A DNA stretch of 64,000 bases from Bacillus piscicola (GCF_022458745.1 NZ_JAJJJF010000001.1:558001-622000), one strand, 5' to 3'. Counted from the stretch's first letter, positions 8,680 through 17,372 are shown. A program made the numbers and translations. The notes: generated by a model from the sequence alone, not told the origin.

Positions 8680-9552
8680 TTAATTAAATATATATGTTTT
8701 ATTCTTATGTACAATCACTTCATCGTTCACATGCCAGTTAACTGCACGGGCGAGCGCTATTTTCTCCACATTTCTTCCTGCTATTTTTAAATCTTCTGTG
8801 GAGTAACGGTGATTCACTCTCAGGACTTCCTGCTCGATAATTGGACCTTCGTCTAGATCATTTGTAACGTAATGAGCAGTAGCTCCGATTAATTTGACAC
8901 CGCGCTCAAAAGCTTTTTTATACGGGTTAGCTCCGATAAAAGCAGGTAAAAAGGAATGATGGATATTAATAACCTGGTGTTCAAATGTCTCTACAAAGTG
9001 AGGGGACAGTATTTGCATGTATCGTGCAAGGACGATGAAATCAACATCATGTTCCGTAATAAGACTAATTGCTTTTGCCTCTGCTTCTGGTTTCGTTTCT
9101 TTTGTTACAGGAATATGATAAAAGGGAATGTCGTAACTTTCCACTATCTCTTTTAAATCGGGATGATTACTGATTACAAGAGGGATGTCGACGGATAATT
9201 CACCAGAACGCCAACGCCACAGGAGCTCTAGCAAACAATGGTCTTCTCTCGAAACAAAAATAGCCATCCGTTTTGTTCTGCGCGCACTTTCAAGGCGCCA
9301 GTTTATTTGGAACTTGTTTGCAATTTCGGCGAATTCCATTTGAACGGAAGGGAAACGGTCTTCAAAGGCAGGTAAAGCAAATTCAACCCGCATAAAAAAC
9401 ATACCGCCTTCCGGGTCTGTACTGTATTGATCCGATTGGATAATATTCGCACCTTTTGTATATAGGAATTCTGATACAGCTGCAACAATACCTGGCTGGT
9501 CATGACAGGAAATGAGCAAACGTGCTTGATTAGTTAATTCTGAAGTTGTCAT
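8680..9552 (-). CDS. purU: Formyltetrahydrofolate deformylase
   Basis: Hydrolyses 10-formyl-tetrahydrofolate to formate and THF, balancing one-carbon pools and feeding formate to PurT. The 290 residues contain an N-terminal ACT domain (RLLISCHDQPGIVAAVSEFL) and a C-terminal formyltransferase fold with the segment VINIHHSFLPAFIGANPY followed by GATAHYVTNDLDEGPIIEQ, holding the catalytic Asn-His-Asp set. The ATG at 9552 follows GGAGG at ten bases; two in-frame ATGs upstream would add 10 or 30 unconserved residues. The B. subtilis counterpart is elsewhere on the chromosome, so the gene is locally inserted relative to that map. Confidence 0.88.
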   Translation of the reverse strand: MTTSELTNQARLLISCHDQPGIVAAVSEFLYTKGANIIQSDQYSTDPEGGMFFMRVEFALPAFEDRFPSVQMEFAEIANKFQINWRLESARRTKRMAIFVSREDHCLLELLWRWRSGELSVDIPLVISNHPDLKEIVESYDIPFYHIPVTKETKPEAEAKAISLITEHDVDFIVLARYMQILSPHFVETFEHQVINIHHSFLPAFIGANPYKKAFERGVKLIGATAHYVTNDLDEGPIIEQEVLRVNHRYSTEDLKIAGRNVEKIALARAVNWHVNDEVIVHKNKTYIFN

Positions 9553-9745
9553 GAAATAGTTACCTCCGCTTTCTTCATTCATAATAGTAAGCTTAGCATA
9601 AAAAGAAACTTTCCTCAGTGGGGGTATAACTGCCCGTTTCATCTGGATAGCTTATCATTTATCCCAACGGCAGCAGGCGCCCATGCTTATCTCTATACTT
9701 TATCATTCCTTCCTGTTAAAAAAAAGTATGGCCTGTATGTCAACA

Positions 9746-9774
9746 TTGACGATTAAAGCGCTTCTTGATACTAT
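9746..9774 (+). promoter_or_regulatory. Sigma-A promoter of ytmP-trmB
   Basis: TTGACG (9746-9751), 17-base spacer, TACTAT (9769-9774) with TG one base before. Strong match. Leaves a leader of about 130 bases before ytmP that holds a 22-codon reading frame. The remainder of 9553-9745 shows no further gene. Confidence 0.75.
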
Positions 9775-9817
9775 AAAAAGCGACTCACTCAGACACTTGA
9801 ACGGAGAGAGATTTGTT

Positions 9818-9886
9818 ATGTTCTACTATACGCTAAGCAGGGCACGGGGAAGAGGCTCTGCTTACTTCTACGTACAATTGCAGTAA
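9818..9886 (+). CDS. Possible 22-residue small protein or leader peptide
   Basis: Inside the ytmP leader, ATG at 9818 is preceded by GGAGAGAG seven bases away and opens a 22-codon frame rich in Tyr, Arg and Gly (LSRARGRGSAYFYVQLQ at its end), stopping 22 bases before the ytmP start. The ribosome binding site and its placement downstream of a good promoter suggest translation, but the frame is short, matches no family I know and may be chance. Confidence 0.3.
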   Translation: MFYYTLSRARGRGSAYFYVQLQ

Positions 9887-9908
9887 AAATTGAGAAAAGG
9901 GTTGCGCC

Positions 9909-10757
9909 ATGAACAATTATGAACAATTAACGAAAACGAGAGTGACGGTGTTGGAATCTTTACTTGAAGAAGGATGGATAGTAAAGCCTGCCGGGGGTTC
10001 TACCGGAGAAGCCTATATTGCCAGCTCAGATCAGCAAAAACTGTTTTTGAAACGAAACTCATCACCGTTTTTAGCTGTTTTGTCAGCAGAAGGTATTGTA
10101 CCGAAACTTTTGTGGACGAAACGATTAGAAAATGGGGATGTCATCACCGCTCAGCGCTGGGTGGATGGCCGTGAACTTAGCCAACGTGATATGGATCGAC
10201 CTAATGTAGCAAGACTTTTAAGTAAAATTCATTCTTCAAGTGAACTGTTGGATATGTTTAAGCGGATTGGGAATGAACCTTTGACACCTTACACGATCAC
10301 AGAAAATCTAAAGAACCAACTTACTGCAACAGGTGCCTCCCCCTCTATTTTATTAAAAGCTGTTGAGTACCTTATCGCGCACAGGGACCAAGTCGCGCCT
10401 CCCTGTATGGTAGTTTGTCATTGTGATATTAATCATAATAATTGGATGATGAATTCCGACCGTGAACTGTATCTCATTGATTGGGACGGGGCCACGGTGG
10501 CCGATCCTGCCTTTGATCTTGGACTGTTACTGTACGAGTATATCCCGCGCAGTAAGTGGGAAGAATGGCTTTCTTACTATGGTGTTTCCTTGACTAATAA
10601 TCTGCAAAGACGGATGTACTGGTATGTCATATCACATACCCTTTATCATGTTCTTTTTTATTATCATACACATCCACAACTAGCCGAATCATGGAAGCAG
10701 CAGCTGCAGATATTATGGGACAATCCGTTTTTAGGGTTGAAGGAGGAGATGTCATGA
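9909..10757 (+). CDS. ytmP: YtmP-like aminoglycoside phosphotransferase-fold kinase
   Basis: Cytosolic small-molecule kinase of the APH/choline kinase fold, 282 residues, substrate unknown. The Brenner motif VCHCDINHNNWMM near residue 170 provides the catalytic Asp and Asn, and LIDWDGATVADPAFDLGLLL near residue 190 provides the metal-binding Asp. The first motif has C in place of the usual G before the His-Asx (HGDLH-type), a common variation in this family. The stop overlaps the trmB start (ATGA), so translation is coupled, as in B. subtilis where ytmP and trmB (ytmQ) are close together. Confidence 0.8.
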   Translation: MNNYEQLTKTRVTVLESLLEEGWIVKPAGGSTGEAYIASSDQQKLFLKRNSSPFLAVLSAEGIVPKLLWTKRLENGDVITAQRWVDGRELSQRDMDRPNVARLLSKIHSSSELLDMFKRIGNEPLTPYTITENLKNQLTATGASPSILLKAVEYLIAHRDQVAPPCMVVCHCDINHNNWMMNSDRELYLIDWDGATVADPAFDLGLLLYEYIPRSKWEEWLSYYGVSLTNNLQRRMYWYVISHTLYHVLFYYHTHPQLAESWKQQLQILWDNPFLGLKEEMS

Positions 10758-11404
10758 GACTTCGTCATAAGCCGTGGGCAAAAGATTATTTGGAAAATCA
10801 ACCAGAATATGTATTAACTTCTCTGGCCCAAAAGCAGCAGAACTGGCGGGAAATATTTGGGAATGAGAATCCGCTTTTTGTGGAAGTGGGTACCGGTAAA
10901 GGTCAGTTTTTAAATGAAATGAGCAAACTGTACTCTGATGTCAATTTTATAGGTTTGGAAAAATTTGAGAGTGTATTAGTGACTGCAGTAGAGCGTGCAG
11001 TTGCCGGTTCATCCCCTAATCTAAAATTCATACTAGGAAACGCAGCAGATTTACTGGATTATTTTCATTTAGGAGAAATTGACCGACTGTACGTTAATTT
11101 CACGGATCCGTGGCCAAAGAAGCGCCATGAAAAAAGACGTCTCACCTACTCGTCTTTTCTAGCATTATATGAAAAAGTTTTGCGACCCGGAGGCGAGATT
11201 CATTTAAAGACAGACAACCAAGGTCTGTTTGAATATTCCATTGAGAGCCTATCACAATATGGACTAATGTTGAAAAATATTTCCCTAGATCTTCACCAAG
11301 AAGAACAGTGTGCGAAAAATGTGATGACTGAATATGAAGAAAAATTTACGAAAAAAGGCCAGCCGATCTATCGATTGGAAGCAGCTTTTCCAAATAAAAT
11401 ATGA
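10754..11404 (+). CDS. trmB: tRNA (guanine-N7-)-methyltransferase
   Basis: SAM-dependent enzyme making m7G46 in the tRNA variable loop, 216 residues. Motifs: VEVGTGKGQFL near residue 40 for SAM binding, LEKFESVL, FTDPWPKKRHEKRRL near residue 115 which is the diagnostic TrmB segment, and a TEYEEKF C-terminal motif. The ATG at 10754 lies behind AAGGAGGAG and overlaps the ytmP stop by four bases; an upstream ATG at 10691 inside ytmP is not credible. The transcript ends at the hairpin at 11416. Confidence 0.93.
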   Translation: MRLRHKPWAKDYLENQPEYVLTSLAQKQQNWREIFGNENPLFVEVGTGKGQFLNEMSKLYSDVNFIGLEKFESVLVTAVERAVAGSSPNLKFILGNAADLLDYFHLGEIDRLYVNFTDPWPKKRHEKRRLTYSSFLALYEKVLRPGGEIHLKTDNQGLFEYSIESLSQYGLMLKNISLDLHQEEQCAKNVMTEYEEKFTKKGQPIYRLEAAFPNKI

Positions 11405-11415
11405 ATGTATTTCTG

Positions 11416-11449
11416 CCTTCCCTGTATGTCACGTATGGGAAGGTTTTTT
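11416..11449 (+). terminator. Intrinsic terminator of ytmP-trmB
   Basis: CCTTCCC (11416) pairs with GGGAAGG (11437), followed by six Ts. Confidence 0.85.
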
Positions 11450-11517
11450 ACTTTACCTTTAGGGTAGCTGTTATTATGCTAGAATGGAAGAATGAAAACG
11501 CATTCAAGGGGGACTAT

Positions 11518-12360
11518 ATGGAACAGTTACCAATAGGGGATTATACGTTGACGTGGCTGCGCGGTGGAGTGACACATCTGGATGGAGGAGCCATGTTTGG
11601 AGTGGTACCGAAACCGTTATGGTCCAAGAAATACCCAGCTAACGAAAAAAACCAAGTTGAATTACGGACGGACCCCATTTTAGTACAAGGGAATGGAAAA
11701 ACAATGCTCATTGATGCAGGTTTAGGGAACGGTCGAATCAGTGAGAAGACTATGAAGAATCAGGGCATTTCTGAGGAATCATTTGTGGTGGAAGATTTGC
11801 GAGAGTTCGGGTTGAGCCCTGCAGATATTGATGGTGTGCTCATGACACACATGCATTTTGACCATGCGACAGGTCTTGTGAAACGTCAGTCAGGGGAAGA
11901 ATTGCCTGCATTTGAGAACGCTGTCATTTACGTTTCCGACATAGAATGGGAGGAGATGAAAAAACCAAACATTCGCTCTCGTAATACATATTGGGAGCAG
12001 AACTGGAAGCCAATTAAGGAACAGGTACAGACATTCACCGAAGAAATAGAGCTGGCACCGGGAATAAGAATGACACATACTGGCGGTCACAGTAATGGGT
12101 TAAGCATCGTCTCGATTGAACAGGGCGATGAAATGCTTATACACATGTCTGATAATATGGCAACTCGCGCTCATCAAAACGTACTTTGGGTAATGGCTTA
12201 TGATGACTATCCGATGGATTCCATTGCCGTGAAACAACGGTATATGGACATTGGGTATAATAACGAGGCATGGTTTAGTTTTTATCATGATTGTGCTGTC
12301 CGGGCAATACAGTATGACAGCATGGGAGGCGTGAAGCAGGTATTGGAAAAGAGAGCCTAA
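11518..12360 (+). CDS. ytnP: YtnP-like metallo-beta-lactamase-fold hydrolase
   Basis: Zn-dependent hydrolase of 280 residues (YtnP of B. subtilis, reported as a quorum-quenching lactonase, is of the same size). The metal-binding motif THMHFDH near residue 102, the later TGGHSNG (His ligand) and the SDNMATRAH segment with the bridging Asp are present. The ATG at 11518 has AAGGGGG six bases upstream; a frame extension to 11401 overlaps the terminator of the preceding operon and is rejected. The lactone substrate is inferred from family membership only. Confidence 0.85.
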   Translation: MEQLPIGDYTLTWLRGGVTHLDGGAMFGVVPKPLWSKKYPANEKNQVELRTDPILVQGNGKTMLIDAGLGNGRISEKTMKNQGISEESFVVEDLREFGLSPADIDGVLMTHMHFDHATGLVKRQSGEELPAFENAVIYVSDIEWEEMKKPNIRSRNTYWEQNWKPIKEQVQTFTEEIELAPGIRMTHTGGHSNGLSIVSIEQGDEMLIHMSDNMATRAHQNVLWVMAYDDYPMDSIAVKQRYMDIGYNNEAWFSFYHDCAVRAIQYDSMGGVKQVLEKRA

Positions 12361-12371
12361 ACATAAAGATA

Positions 12372-12399
12372 AGCCGCTCTCTTCTTGGAAGGAGCGGCT
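12372..12399 (-). terminator. Hairpin terminator between convergent genes
   Basis: Perfect stem AGCCGCTC/GAGCGGCT. The T-rich tract lies on the minus-strand side (after 12371), so it mainly ends the leftward PepSY gene. Confidence 0.6.
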
Positions 12400-12428
12400 C
12401 TGTCGCGATACAGCGGGTAACAAGACTA

Positions 12429-12734
12429 CTAAGAGGTTAGTTCGAGAATGGTGCCTGTTTTCGCATCTACGATGAAGTCCATTTGTTTTGTATCTCCGTC
12501 TTTTGTACTCGATATACCGCCGCGATAGACGTTGTATTCGAGATTATCTTTTTTGTAATTTTCGGTGGTCATATGTATCCAAGATCCATTAATAGGGATT
12601 TGACCTTGGATATTTTCCTTTACAGTTTTCAAGGCTTTCTCCGGCGAAATTTGTTCATTTCCGGTATACTCTTTAAGTGTGTAACCCGCAAGGAAACCAA
12701 CAGCCACACCAATTAAGACATCTCTAGCTTTCAT
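12429..12734 (-). CDS. ytzB: Small membrane-anchored PepSY-domain protein
   Basis: Protein of 101 residues: an N-terminal hydrophobic anchor (VLIGVAVGFLAGYTL, residues 6-20) followed by an exported PepSY-like domain (ISPEKALKTVKENI near residue 29 and FIVDAKTGTILEL at the C-terminus). PepSY domains are often associated with inhibition of secreted proteases or with membrane-surface sensing. Position next to ytnP and ytoP resembles B. subtilis ytzB. Function unproven. Confidence 0.65.
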   Translation of the reverse strand: MKARDVLIGVAVGFLAGYTLKEYTGNEQISPEKALKTVKENIQGQIPINGSWIHMTTENYKKDNLEYNVYRGGISSTKDGDTKQMDFIVDAKTGTILELTS

Positions 12735-12877
12735 TGTAAAACCAGCCTTTCATTCACATTTTCTCAAGTATAGCTCAAAATTTTCTAAATTCCAAACCAT
12801 AATTGCCACGATAGTAGAAAATGTGAGGTGCCTGCAGTAAAATGGGTTTTATGCACAAATCGATAAAGGAGGAGTGA

Positions 12878-13954
12878 ATGATGAAGGAAGAAACACTACG
12901 TATGTTTAAGACGTTAACGGAACTGTCCGGTGCTTCTGGGCATGAACATGAAGTGCGCGCTTTCGTAAGAGGCGAACTGAGTAAATATAGCGAAGAGATT
13001 ATTCAGGACAAGCTCGGGAGCATATTTGGAATGAAGAAAGGGGCGGAAGCTGGCCCGCGGGTGCTAGTTGCCGGTCACATGGATGAAGTCGGATTTATGG
13101 TAAAGTCGGTAACAAAAGAAGGATTGATACGTTTTGAACCACTAGGAGGCTGGTGGAGTCAAGTGTTGCTCGCTCAACGTGTCCACATCATAACGGAGCT
13201 GGGTCCAGTGGTCGGTGTGATTGGGTCGACGCCGCCTCACCTGCTGCAAGAATCACAACGCCAGAAACCAATGCCGCTTAGTAAAATGTACATAGACATT
13301 GGCGCTGATGATAAAGAAGATGCGGAGAATATACGCATCAAACCAGGACAGCAAATCGTGCCAATCTGTCCCTTTACACCGATGGCTAACAGGAAAAAGA
13401 TTTTGGCCAAAGCATGGGATAACCGTTACGGGGTCGGACTAGCCATTGAACTTCTCAAGGAAATGCAAGACAAACCACATCCGAACGTCTTATATTCCGG
13501 CGCTACCGTGCAAGAAGAAGTTGGTTTAAGAGGAGCGGTAACAGCGGCGCATTTGATTAAACCGGACATCTTTTATGCACTTGATGCAAGTCCAGCCAAT
13601 GATGCGACTGGAGGAAAAGAGGCGTTCGGAAAATTGGGAAGCGGCGCTCTTTTACGGATTTTTGACCGCACGATGGTCACTCACCGCGGCATGCGGGATT
13701 TCGTTTTGGATACAGCAGAGTCCAACAGTATCCCTTATCAGTACTTTGTCTCGCAAGGCGGGACCGATGCCGGCAGAGTTCACATTGCGAATGAAGGGAT
13801 CCCGTCCGCAGTAATTGGTGTGTGCTCCCGCTATATTCATACCGCCGCATCCATTCTGCATGTTGACGACTACGCTGCCGCAAAAGAGTTAATTATCAAA
13901 CTTGTAGAAACAACGGATAACAGTACACTTGAACAGATAAGGAAGAATGTATAG
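12878..13954 (+). CDS. ytoP: M42-family aminopeptidase
   Basis: Cytosolic dinuclear zinc aminopeptidase of the M42 (glutamyl aminopeptidase/TET) family, 358 residues. Metal and catalytic elements: [11 protein letters not shown] near residue 65, AWDNRYGVG near residue 178 with the bridging Asp, [10 protein letters not shown] near residue 210 with the catalytic Glu, and ALDAS near residue 231. Two adjacent ATGs (12878, 12881) follow AAAGGAGGAG; either could be used. The stop overlaps the GTG start of the DUF84 gene by one base. Confidence 0.88.
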   Translation: MMKEETLRMFKTLTELSGASGHEHEVRAFVRGELSKYSEEIIQDKLGSIFGMKKGAEAGPRVLVAGHMDEVGFMVKSVTKEGLIRFEPLGGWWSQVLLAQRVHIITELGPVVGVIGSTPPHLLQESQRQKPMPLSKMYIDIGADDKEDAENIRIKPGQQIVPICPFTPMANRKKILAKAWDNRYGVGLAIELLKEMQDKPHPNVLYSGATVQEEVGLRGAVTAAHLIKPDIFYALDASPANDATGGKEAFGKLGSGALLRIFDRTMVTHRGMRDFVLDTAESNSIPYQYFVSQGGTDAGRVHIANEGIPSAVIGVCSRYIHTAASILHVDDYAAAKELIIKLVETTDNSTLEQIRKNV

Positions 13955-14466
13955 TGATAATTGGGATAGGGTCAAACAATGAAGCGAAAAAGCAAGCAGT
14001 TGCGGCTGTTTTCAGTACAGAAAAACATGAGATTACAAGCTGTCCGGTAAAGAGCACGGTGTCAGCCCAGCCGTTTTCTGAAGAGGAGACAAAAACAGGA
14101 GCGGTGAACCGCGCGAAAGCAGTGATGGATCAATTCCGCACGGATATCGGTATTGGACTAGAGGGCGGGGTGCAGCCGATGTCCGATGGTCTGTACTTAT
14201 GTAACTGGGGGGCACTTACGGATCAAGGTGGTAATGTTTTTACTGCGGCTGGAGCTAAAATTCTTCTCCCGAAGGACGTGGCGAATGGCCTTTACGAGGG
14301 AAAAGAGTTAAAAACAGTAATGATCGAGTACACGGAGCGTGAAGGGATCAGCCATCATGAAGGGGCTGTCGGTATTTTTTCCAATGGTAAGGTCGAGAGA
14401 GCCGATATGTTTGCGCATATTGTGAGCCTTCTCCATGGACAATGGCTCTTTTTCACACAAAATTAG
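13954..14466 (+). CDS. DUF84/YjjX-family non-canonical purine NTP phosphatase
   Basis: Protein of 170 residues related to E. coli YjjX, which removes phosphate from ITP and XTP and so cleans the nucleotide pool. It starts GSNNEAKKQAV (the usual GSxNPxKxxA loop) and has the central GIGLEGGVQ segment near residue 68 and a HHEGAVGIFSNG segment near 131. The GTG start overlaps the ytoP stop by one base, so both are translated from one mRNA. The specific substrate is inferred. Confidence 0.75.
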   Translation: MIIGIGSNNEAKKQAVAAVFSTEKHEITSCPVKSTVSAQPFSEEETKTGAVNRAKAVMDQFRTDIGIGLEGGVQPMSDGLYLCNWGALTDQGGNVFTAAGAKILLPKDVANGLYEGKELKTVMIEYTEREGISHHEGAVGIFSNGKVERADMFAHIVSLLHGQWLFFTQN

Positions 14467-14471
14467 GTAAA

Positions 14472-14507
14472 GATACTGGAAGATTCAAAAATGAATCTTC
14501 TAGTATC
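14472..14507 (+). terminator. Long hairpin after the DUF84 gene
   Basis: Fifteen-base stem (GATACTGGAAGATTC with one G-U pair) around an AAAAAT loop, five bases after the stop codon. No T-run follows, so termination strength is uncertain. Confidence 0.5.
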
Positions 14508-14570
14508 AGCTGGGACAAATATAAAGCAGGTTACTGAAAAGCATAACACTAAGAGTTTATTCTAAGTGTA

Positions 14571-14729
14571 GTCAAAATACGAAGACTCCTGCGGGAACAG
14601 CACGAGCCGAAGAAAACTCAACCGAGACGGAGGAACAAAGGCCAAGATCGCCACGTCCTGTGGCAACGCCTTTGTGACCAACATCCTATTGGCCCGAGGC
14701 CGTGCCCGCGGAAAGCGAAGTATTTTGAC
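14571..14729. repeat. Interspersed repeat copy A (159 bases)
   Basis: Bounded by GTCAAAATAC at 14571 and its complement GTATTTTGAC ending 14729, within longer imperfect inverted ends of about 25 bases (GACTCCTGCGGG versus CCCGCGGAAAGC). Interior matches the element at 32527-32829 on the opposite strand, which carries 144 extra bases in the middle. It occupies most of the 367-base gap between convergent genes and has no coding potential. The family resembles GC-rich interspersed repeats common in Bacillaceae intergenic regions. Confidence 0.75.
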
Positions 14730-14833
14730 GGAATGACATTAAAAGGTACTTCTTTTATTGTTAGCAATCGTTCCCATGATTCTTATGGATAATATATTTT
14801 TGTCCCAGCCCCTTTTCTGCAAACCTTACTTTC

Positions 14834-15277
14834 TTAATCTTCAAATACATAAGACAAGGCTTTAAGTGCCTGTTCACTGTTTTCCACGACAACTTGAGCT
14901 TTATTAGCAAGCTCTTTCACAGGATGGTGAAGGGCTTGTGGTCGAATGAGGATAAGAGGTTTTCCTAATGCAACAGCAGCTCCCGCATCCATTGCCGTAT
15001 TCCATTGTTTATATTTTTCACCGAAAAGAGCAATCACTACGTCAGCCTTCTCCATCAGGATGCTCGTTCTCAGATTGTTTAGACTGGATGCCGCTTCATC
15101 CTTCAAAACGTCATTAGGCTGTGTGCCGAGAATTTCCTCGCCAATGTTGTCGGAGCGCTCGTGGTTTTCCATTGGTCCTAAAAAGGTCACAGGTAAGTTC
15201 ATTTTCTCCGCCTGCTCCCGTAATTCAGCCCGCCAGTCATCATGAATCTGTCCCGCTAAATACACATTTAGTTCCAT
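14834..15277 (-). CDS. ytoQ: YtoQ family protein
   Basis: Protein of 147 residues, the normal YtoQ length. It resembles nucleoside 2-deoxyribosyltransferase-like folds: the opening VYLAGQIHDDWR strand-loop, a LGPMENHERSDNIGEEILG segment near residue 32, and KADVVIALFGEKYKQWNTAMDAGAA near the middle with acidic residues in the expected pocket. Activity has not been shown for the family as far as I know. The ATG at 15277 has GGGAGG eight bases upstream; an extension to 15355 is unlikely. Confidence 0.78.
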   Translation of the reverse strand: MELNVYLAGQIHDDWRAELREQAEKMNLPVTFLGPMENHERSDNIGEEILGTQPNDVLKDEAASSLNNLRTSILMEKADVVIALFGEKYKQWNTAMDAGAAVALGKPLILIRPQALHHPVKELANKAQVVVENSEQALKALSYVFED

Positions 15278-15455
15278 CCGTTTATCCTCCCTTAATGATG
15301 GCTGCTTTTCGTAACATACTGAGAAAACAGCCATTTTAAAAACTTCCTTTCGCAATCATCATAATATGCTTGTCATGATAAAAGCAAACAAGTATGATGG
15401 TTATGTGAACTCAATCACAAAGCGAATACATCTGGGGAGTAAGGAGAGAAGTGAC

Positions 15456-16466
15456 GTGAAGTCTTTTTTTTTACGTAAGGGTGTAAATTTATCTGTAAAG
15501 ACATACGCAGTAACGTCGTTAAGTTATATGGCGTTAGGTCTGTTTGCTTCATTGATTATCGGGTTAATTATTAAAACGATAGGGGAACAGCTGAATTGGT
15601 CATTTTTCGTTGATATGGGACAGCTTGCAATGGATTTGACTGGGCCGGCAATTGGAGTGGCAGTCGCCTATGGATTGCAGGCCCCCCCGCTAATCCTATT
15701 TGCTGCTGTGGCCAGCGGAACAGCTGGGGCGGATCTAGGTGGCCCCGCCGGTGCTTTTCTTGCAGCATTAGTGTCGGTTGAGATCGGAAAACTGGTCTCA
15801 AAGGAAACGAAATTGGATATCGTGGTTACTCCCTTTGTCACTATCTTTACAGGTTTTGTCGTCGCATACTTTATAGGACCTGTAATAAACAGTGGTTTAA
15901 TTGGTTTTGGAGAGTTGATTATGTGGGCAACGGAACTAAGACCATTTACGATGGGAATTATCGTAGCCATTTTGATGGGACTTGCGTTAACCGCGCCCAT
16001 TTCCAGTGCAGCGATTGCACTTATGCTTAATTTAGAAGGAATCGCTGCTGGAGCAGCCACTGTAGGCTGCTGTGCACAAATGGTCGGCTTTGCGGTCAGC
16101 AGCTATAGAGAAAATGGAGTTGGTGGTTTGGCTGCGCTTGGAATTGGGACGTCCATGCTGCAAGTGCCAAATATTATAAAAAAACCAGCAATATTAATTC
16201 CGCCCACGGTTGCGGCGGCAGTATTTGCACCCCTTTCAACAATGGTATTTCTAATGGAAAATAATGCAGCAGGGGCAGGTATGGGAACGAGTGGATTTGT
16301 CGGCCAAATGATGACTTTTTCCGTCATGGGGTTTAGCGCTGAGGTGTTTTGGAGTATTCTCCTTTTACAAATCATTGGTCCAGCGGTCATTAGTTTTGTG
16401 ATTTCCGAATGGATGCGCAAGAAAAAATGGATTCACTATGGGGACATGAAGATTGAACTAGGATAG
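15456..16466 (+). CDS. Orphan PTS IIC-like membrane transporter
   Basis: Membrane protein of 336 residues with about nine hydrophobic segments and many Gly/Ala-rich helices (LTGPAIGVAVAYGL near 55, GTAGADLGGPAGAF near 83, TAPISSAAIALMLNLEG near 180, VGCCAQMVGFAV near 205). This is the PTS_EIIC_2 type, a stand-alone family that is not fused to EIIA or EIIB phosphorylation domains; no Hpr-linked partner is nearby. GTG at 15456 is preferred because AAGGAGAG lies seven bases before it; an ATG at 15366 would add 30 polar residues. Substrate unknown. Confidence 0.75.
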   Translation: MKSFFLRKGVNLSVKTYAVTSLSYMALGLFASLIIGLIIKTIGEQLNWSFFVDMGQLAMDLTGPAIGVAVAYGLQAPPLILFAAVASGTAGADLGGPAGAFLAALVSVEIGKLVSKETKLDIVVTPFVTIFTGFVVAYFIGPVINSGLIGFGELIMWATELRPFTMGIIVAILMGLALTAPISSAAIALMLNLEGIAAGAATVGCCAQMVGFAVSSYRENGVGGLAALGIGTSMLQVPNIIKKPAILIPPTVAAAVFAPLSTMVFLMENNAAGAGMGTSGFVGQMMTFSVMGFSAEVFWSILLLQIIGPAVISFVISEWMRKKKWIHYGDMKIELG

Positions 16467-16480
16467 TAATTTACGGTTCC

Positions 16481-16519
16481 GGCACTCGTCCAAAAAGGCG
16501 GGTGCCCTTCGTCGTTTTT
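16481..16519 (+). terminator. Probable terminator after the PTS IIC-like gene
   Basis: Stem GGCACTCGTCC with GGCGGGTGCC around AAAAA; T-run starts seven bases after the stem. Confidence 0.5.
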
Positions 16520-16565
16520 GGAGGAAGCTGATGATCATGTTAAACTGTTTCCAGGAGGAGATAGT

Positions 16566-17372
16566 GTGAATATAACGGAATTCCGTACTAAATTGGAAAA
16601 GCAGCTTGCTGGAGATAATCATACTTTTTCGTTTGATAAAGATAAAGGAGTTTTGCGTGTCGAGCACACGAAATTGAAGAAAGGAGTCGATCTCGATTTA
16701 AACAAGTTACTTGCTAAAAATACGAACAACCAGCAACAAGCACTGGATGATTCTGTACATTTTATACGTACCTCTTTTGAAGTGATGGCAAGAGAGGTCA
16801 CATTAGAAGGGAAAGAGAAGTATATTTTACCCGTGCTGCGTTCGACCTCGTTTCCTACCGAAACAAAAGACGGTAAGGAACTTCTGTACACCGAACATAC
16901 TGCTGAAACAAGAATTTATTACGCACTTGATATGGGCGAAGCGTACACGATGCTCGAAAATGAAACAATTACACGGGAAGGTTACACCCCAGAGCAGATT
17001 AAAGAGCTCGCGTTGTTTAACGTGCGTGGTTTAAAGACTTCATATAAAACAGATCACGTGGCGGGAAATACCTTTCATTTTGTTAATACGAACGATGGAT
17101 ATGATGCCAGTAGGCTGTTGAATGAAGCATTTGTGGAAAAAGTGACGGAAAAAATGTCGGGTGATACAGCCATCGCTGTTCCTCATCAGGATGTAATGAT
17201 TATTGCTGAACTGAATAATAAAGAGGGCTACGATATATTGGGACAAATGGCTTTTCGTTTTTATTCAGACGGACGTGTGCCAATTACTGCACTGCCATTT
17301 TTGTATGAAAATCACAAATTAGAACCAATTTTTATTTTGGCACGCAAGAAACCAAACGAAGATAAAAAATAA
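16566..17372 (+). CDS. ytpQ: YtpQ, DUF1444 family protein
   Basis: Soluble 268-residue protein of the DUF1444/YtpQ family, widespread in Bacillales and without an assigned activity. Features include an N-terminal alpha/beta region (VNITEFRTKLEKQL), a central segment with VLRSTSFPTE, and a C-terminal SDGRVPITALPFLYENHKLE. GTG at 16566 follows AGGAGG at seven bases; an upstream ATG at 16518 would add an unconserved stretch overlapping the terminator. Followed by ytpR, as in B. subtilis. Confidence 0.82.
   Translation: MNITEFRTKLEKQLAGDNHTFSFDKDKGVLRVEHTKLKKGVDLDLNKLLAKNTNNQQQALDDSVHFIRTSFEVMAREVTLEGKEKYILPVLRSTSFPTETKDGKELLYTEHTAETRIYYALDMGEAYTMLENETITREGYTPEQIKELALFNVRGLKTSYKTDHVAGNTFHFVNTNDGYDASRLLNEAFVEKVTEKMSGDTAIAVPHQDVMIIAELNNKEGYDILGQMAFRFYSDGRVPITALPFLYENHKLEPIFILARKKPNEDKK

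Noticed and set aside
9683-9817. Longer version of the small frame upstream of ytmP
   Set aside because: The extra N-terminal part contains the ytmP promoter, so only the 22-codon end could be transcribed from it.
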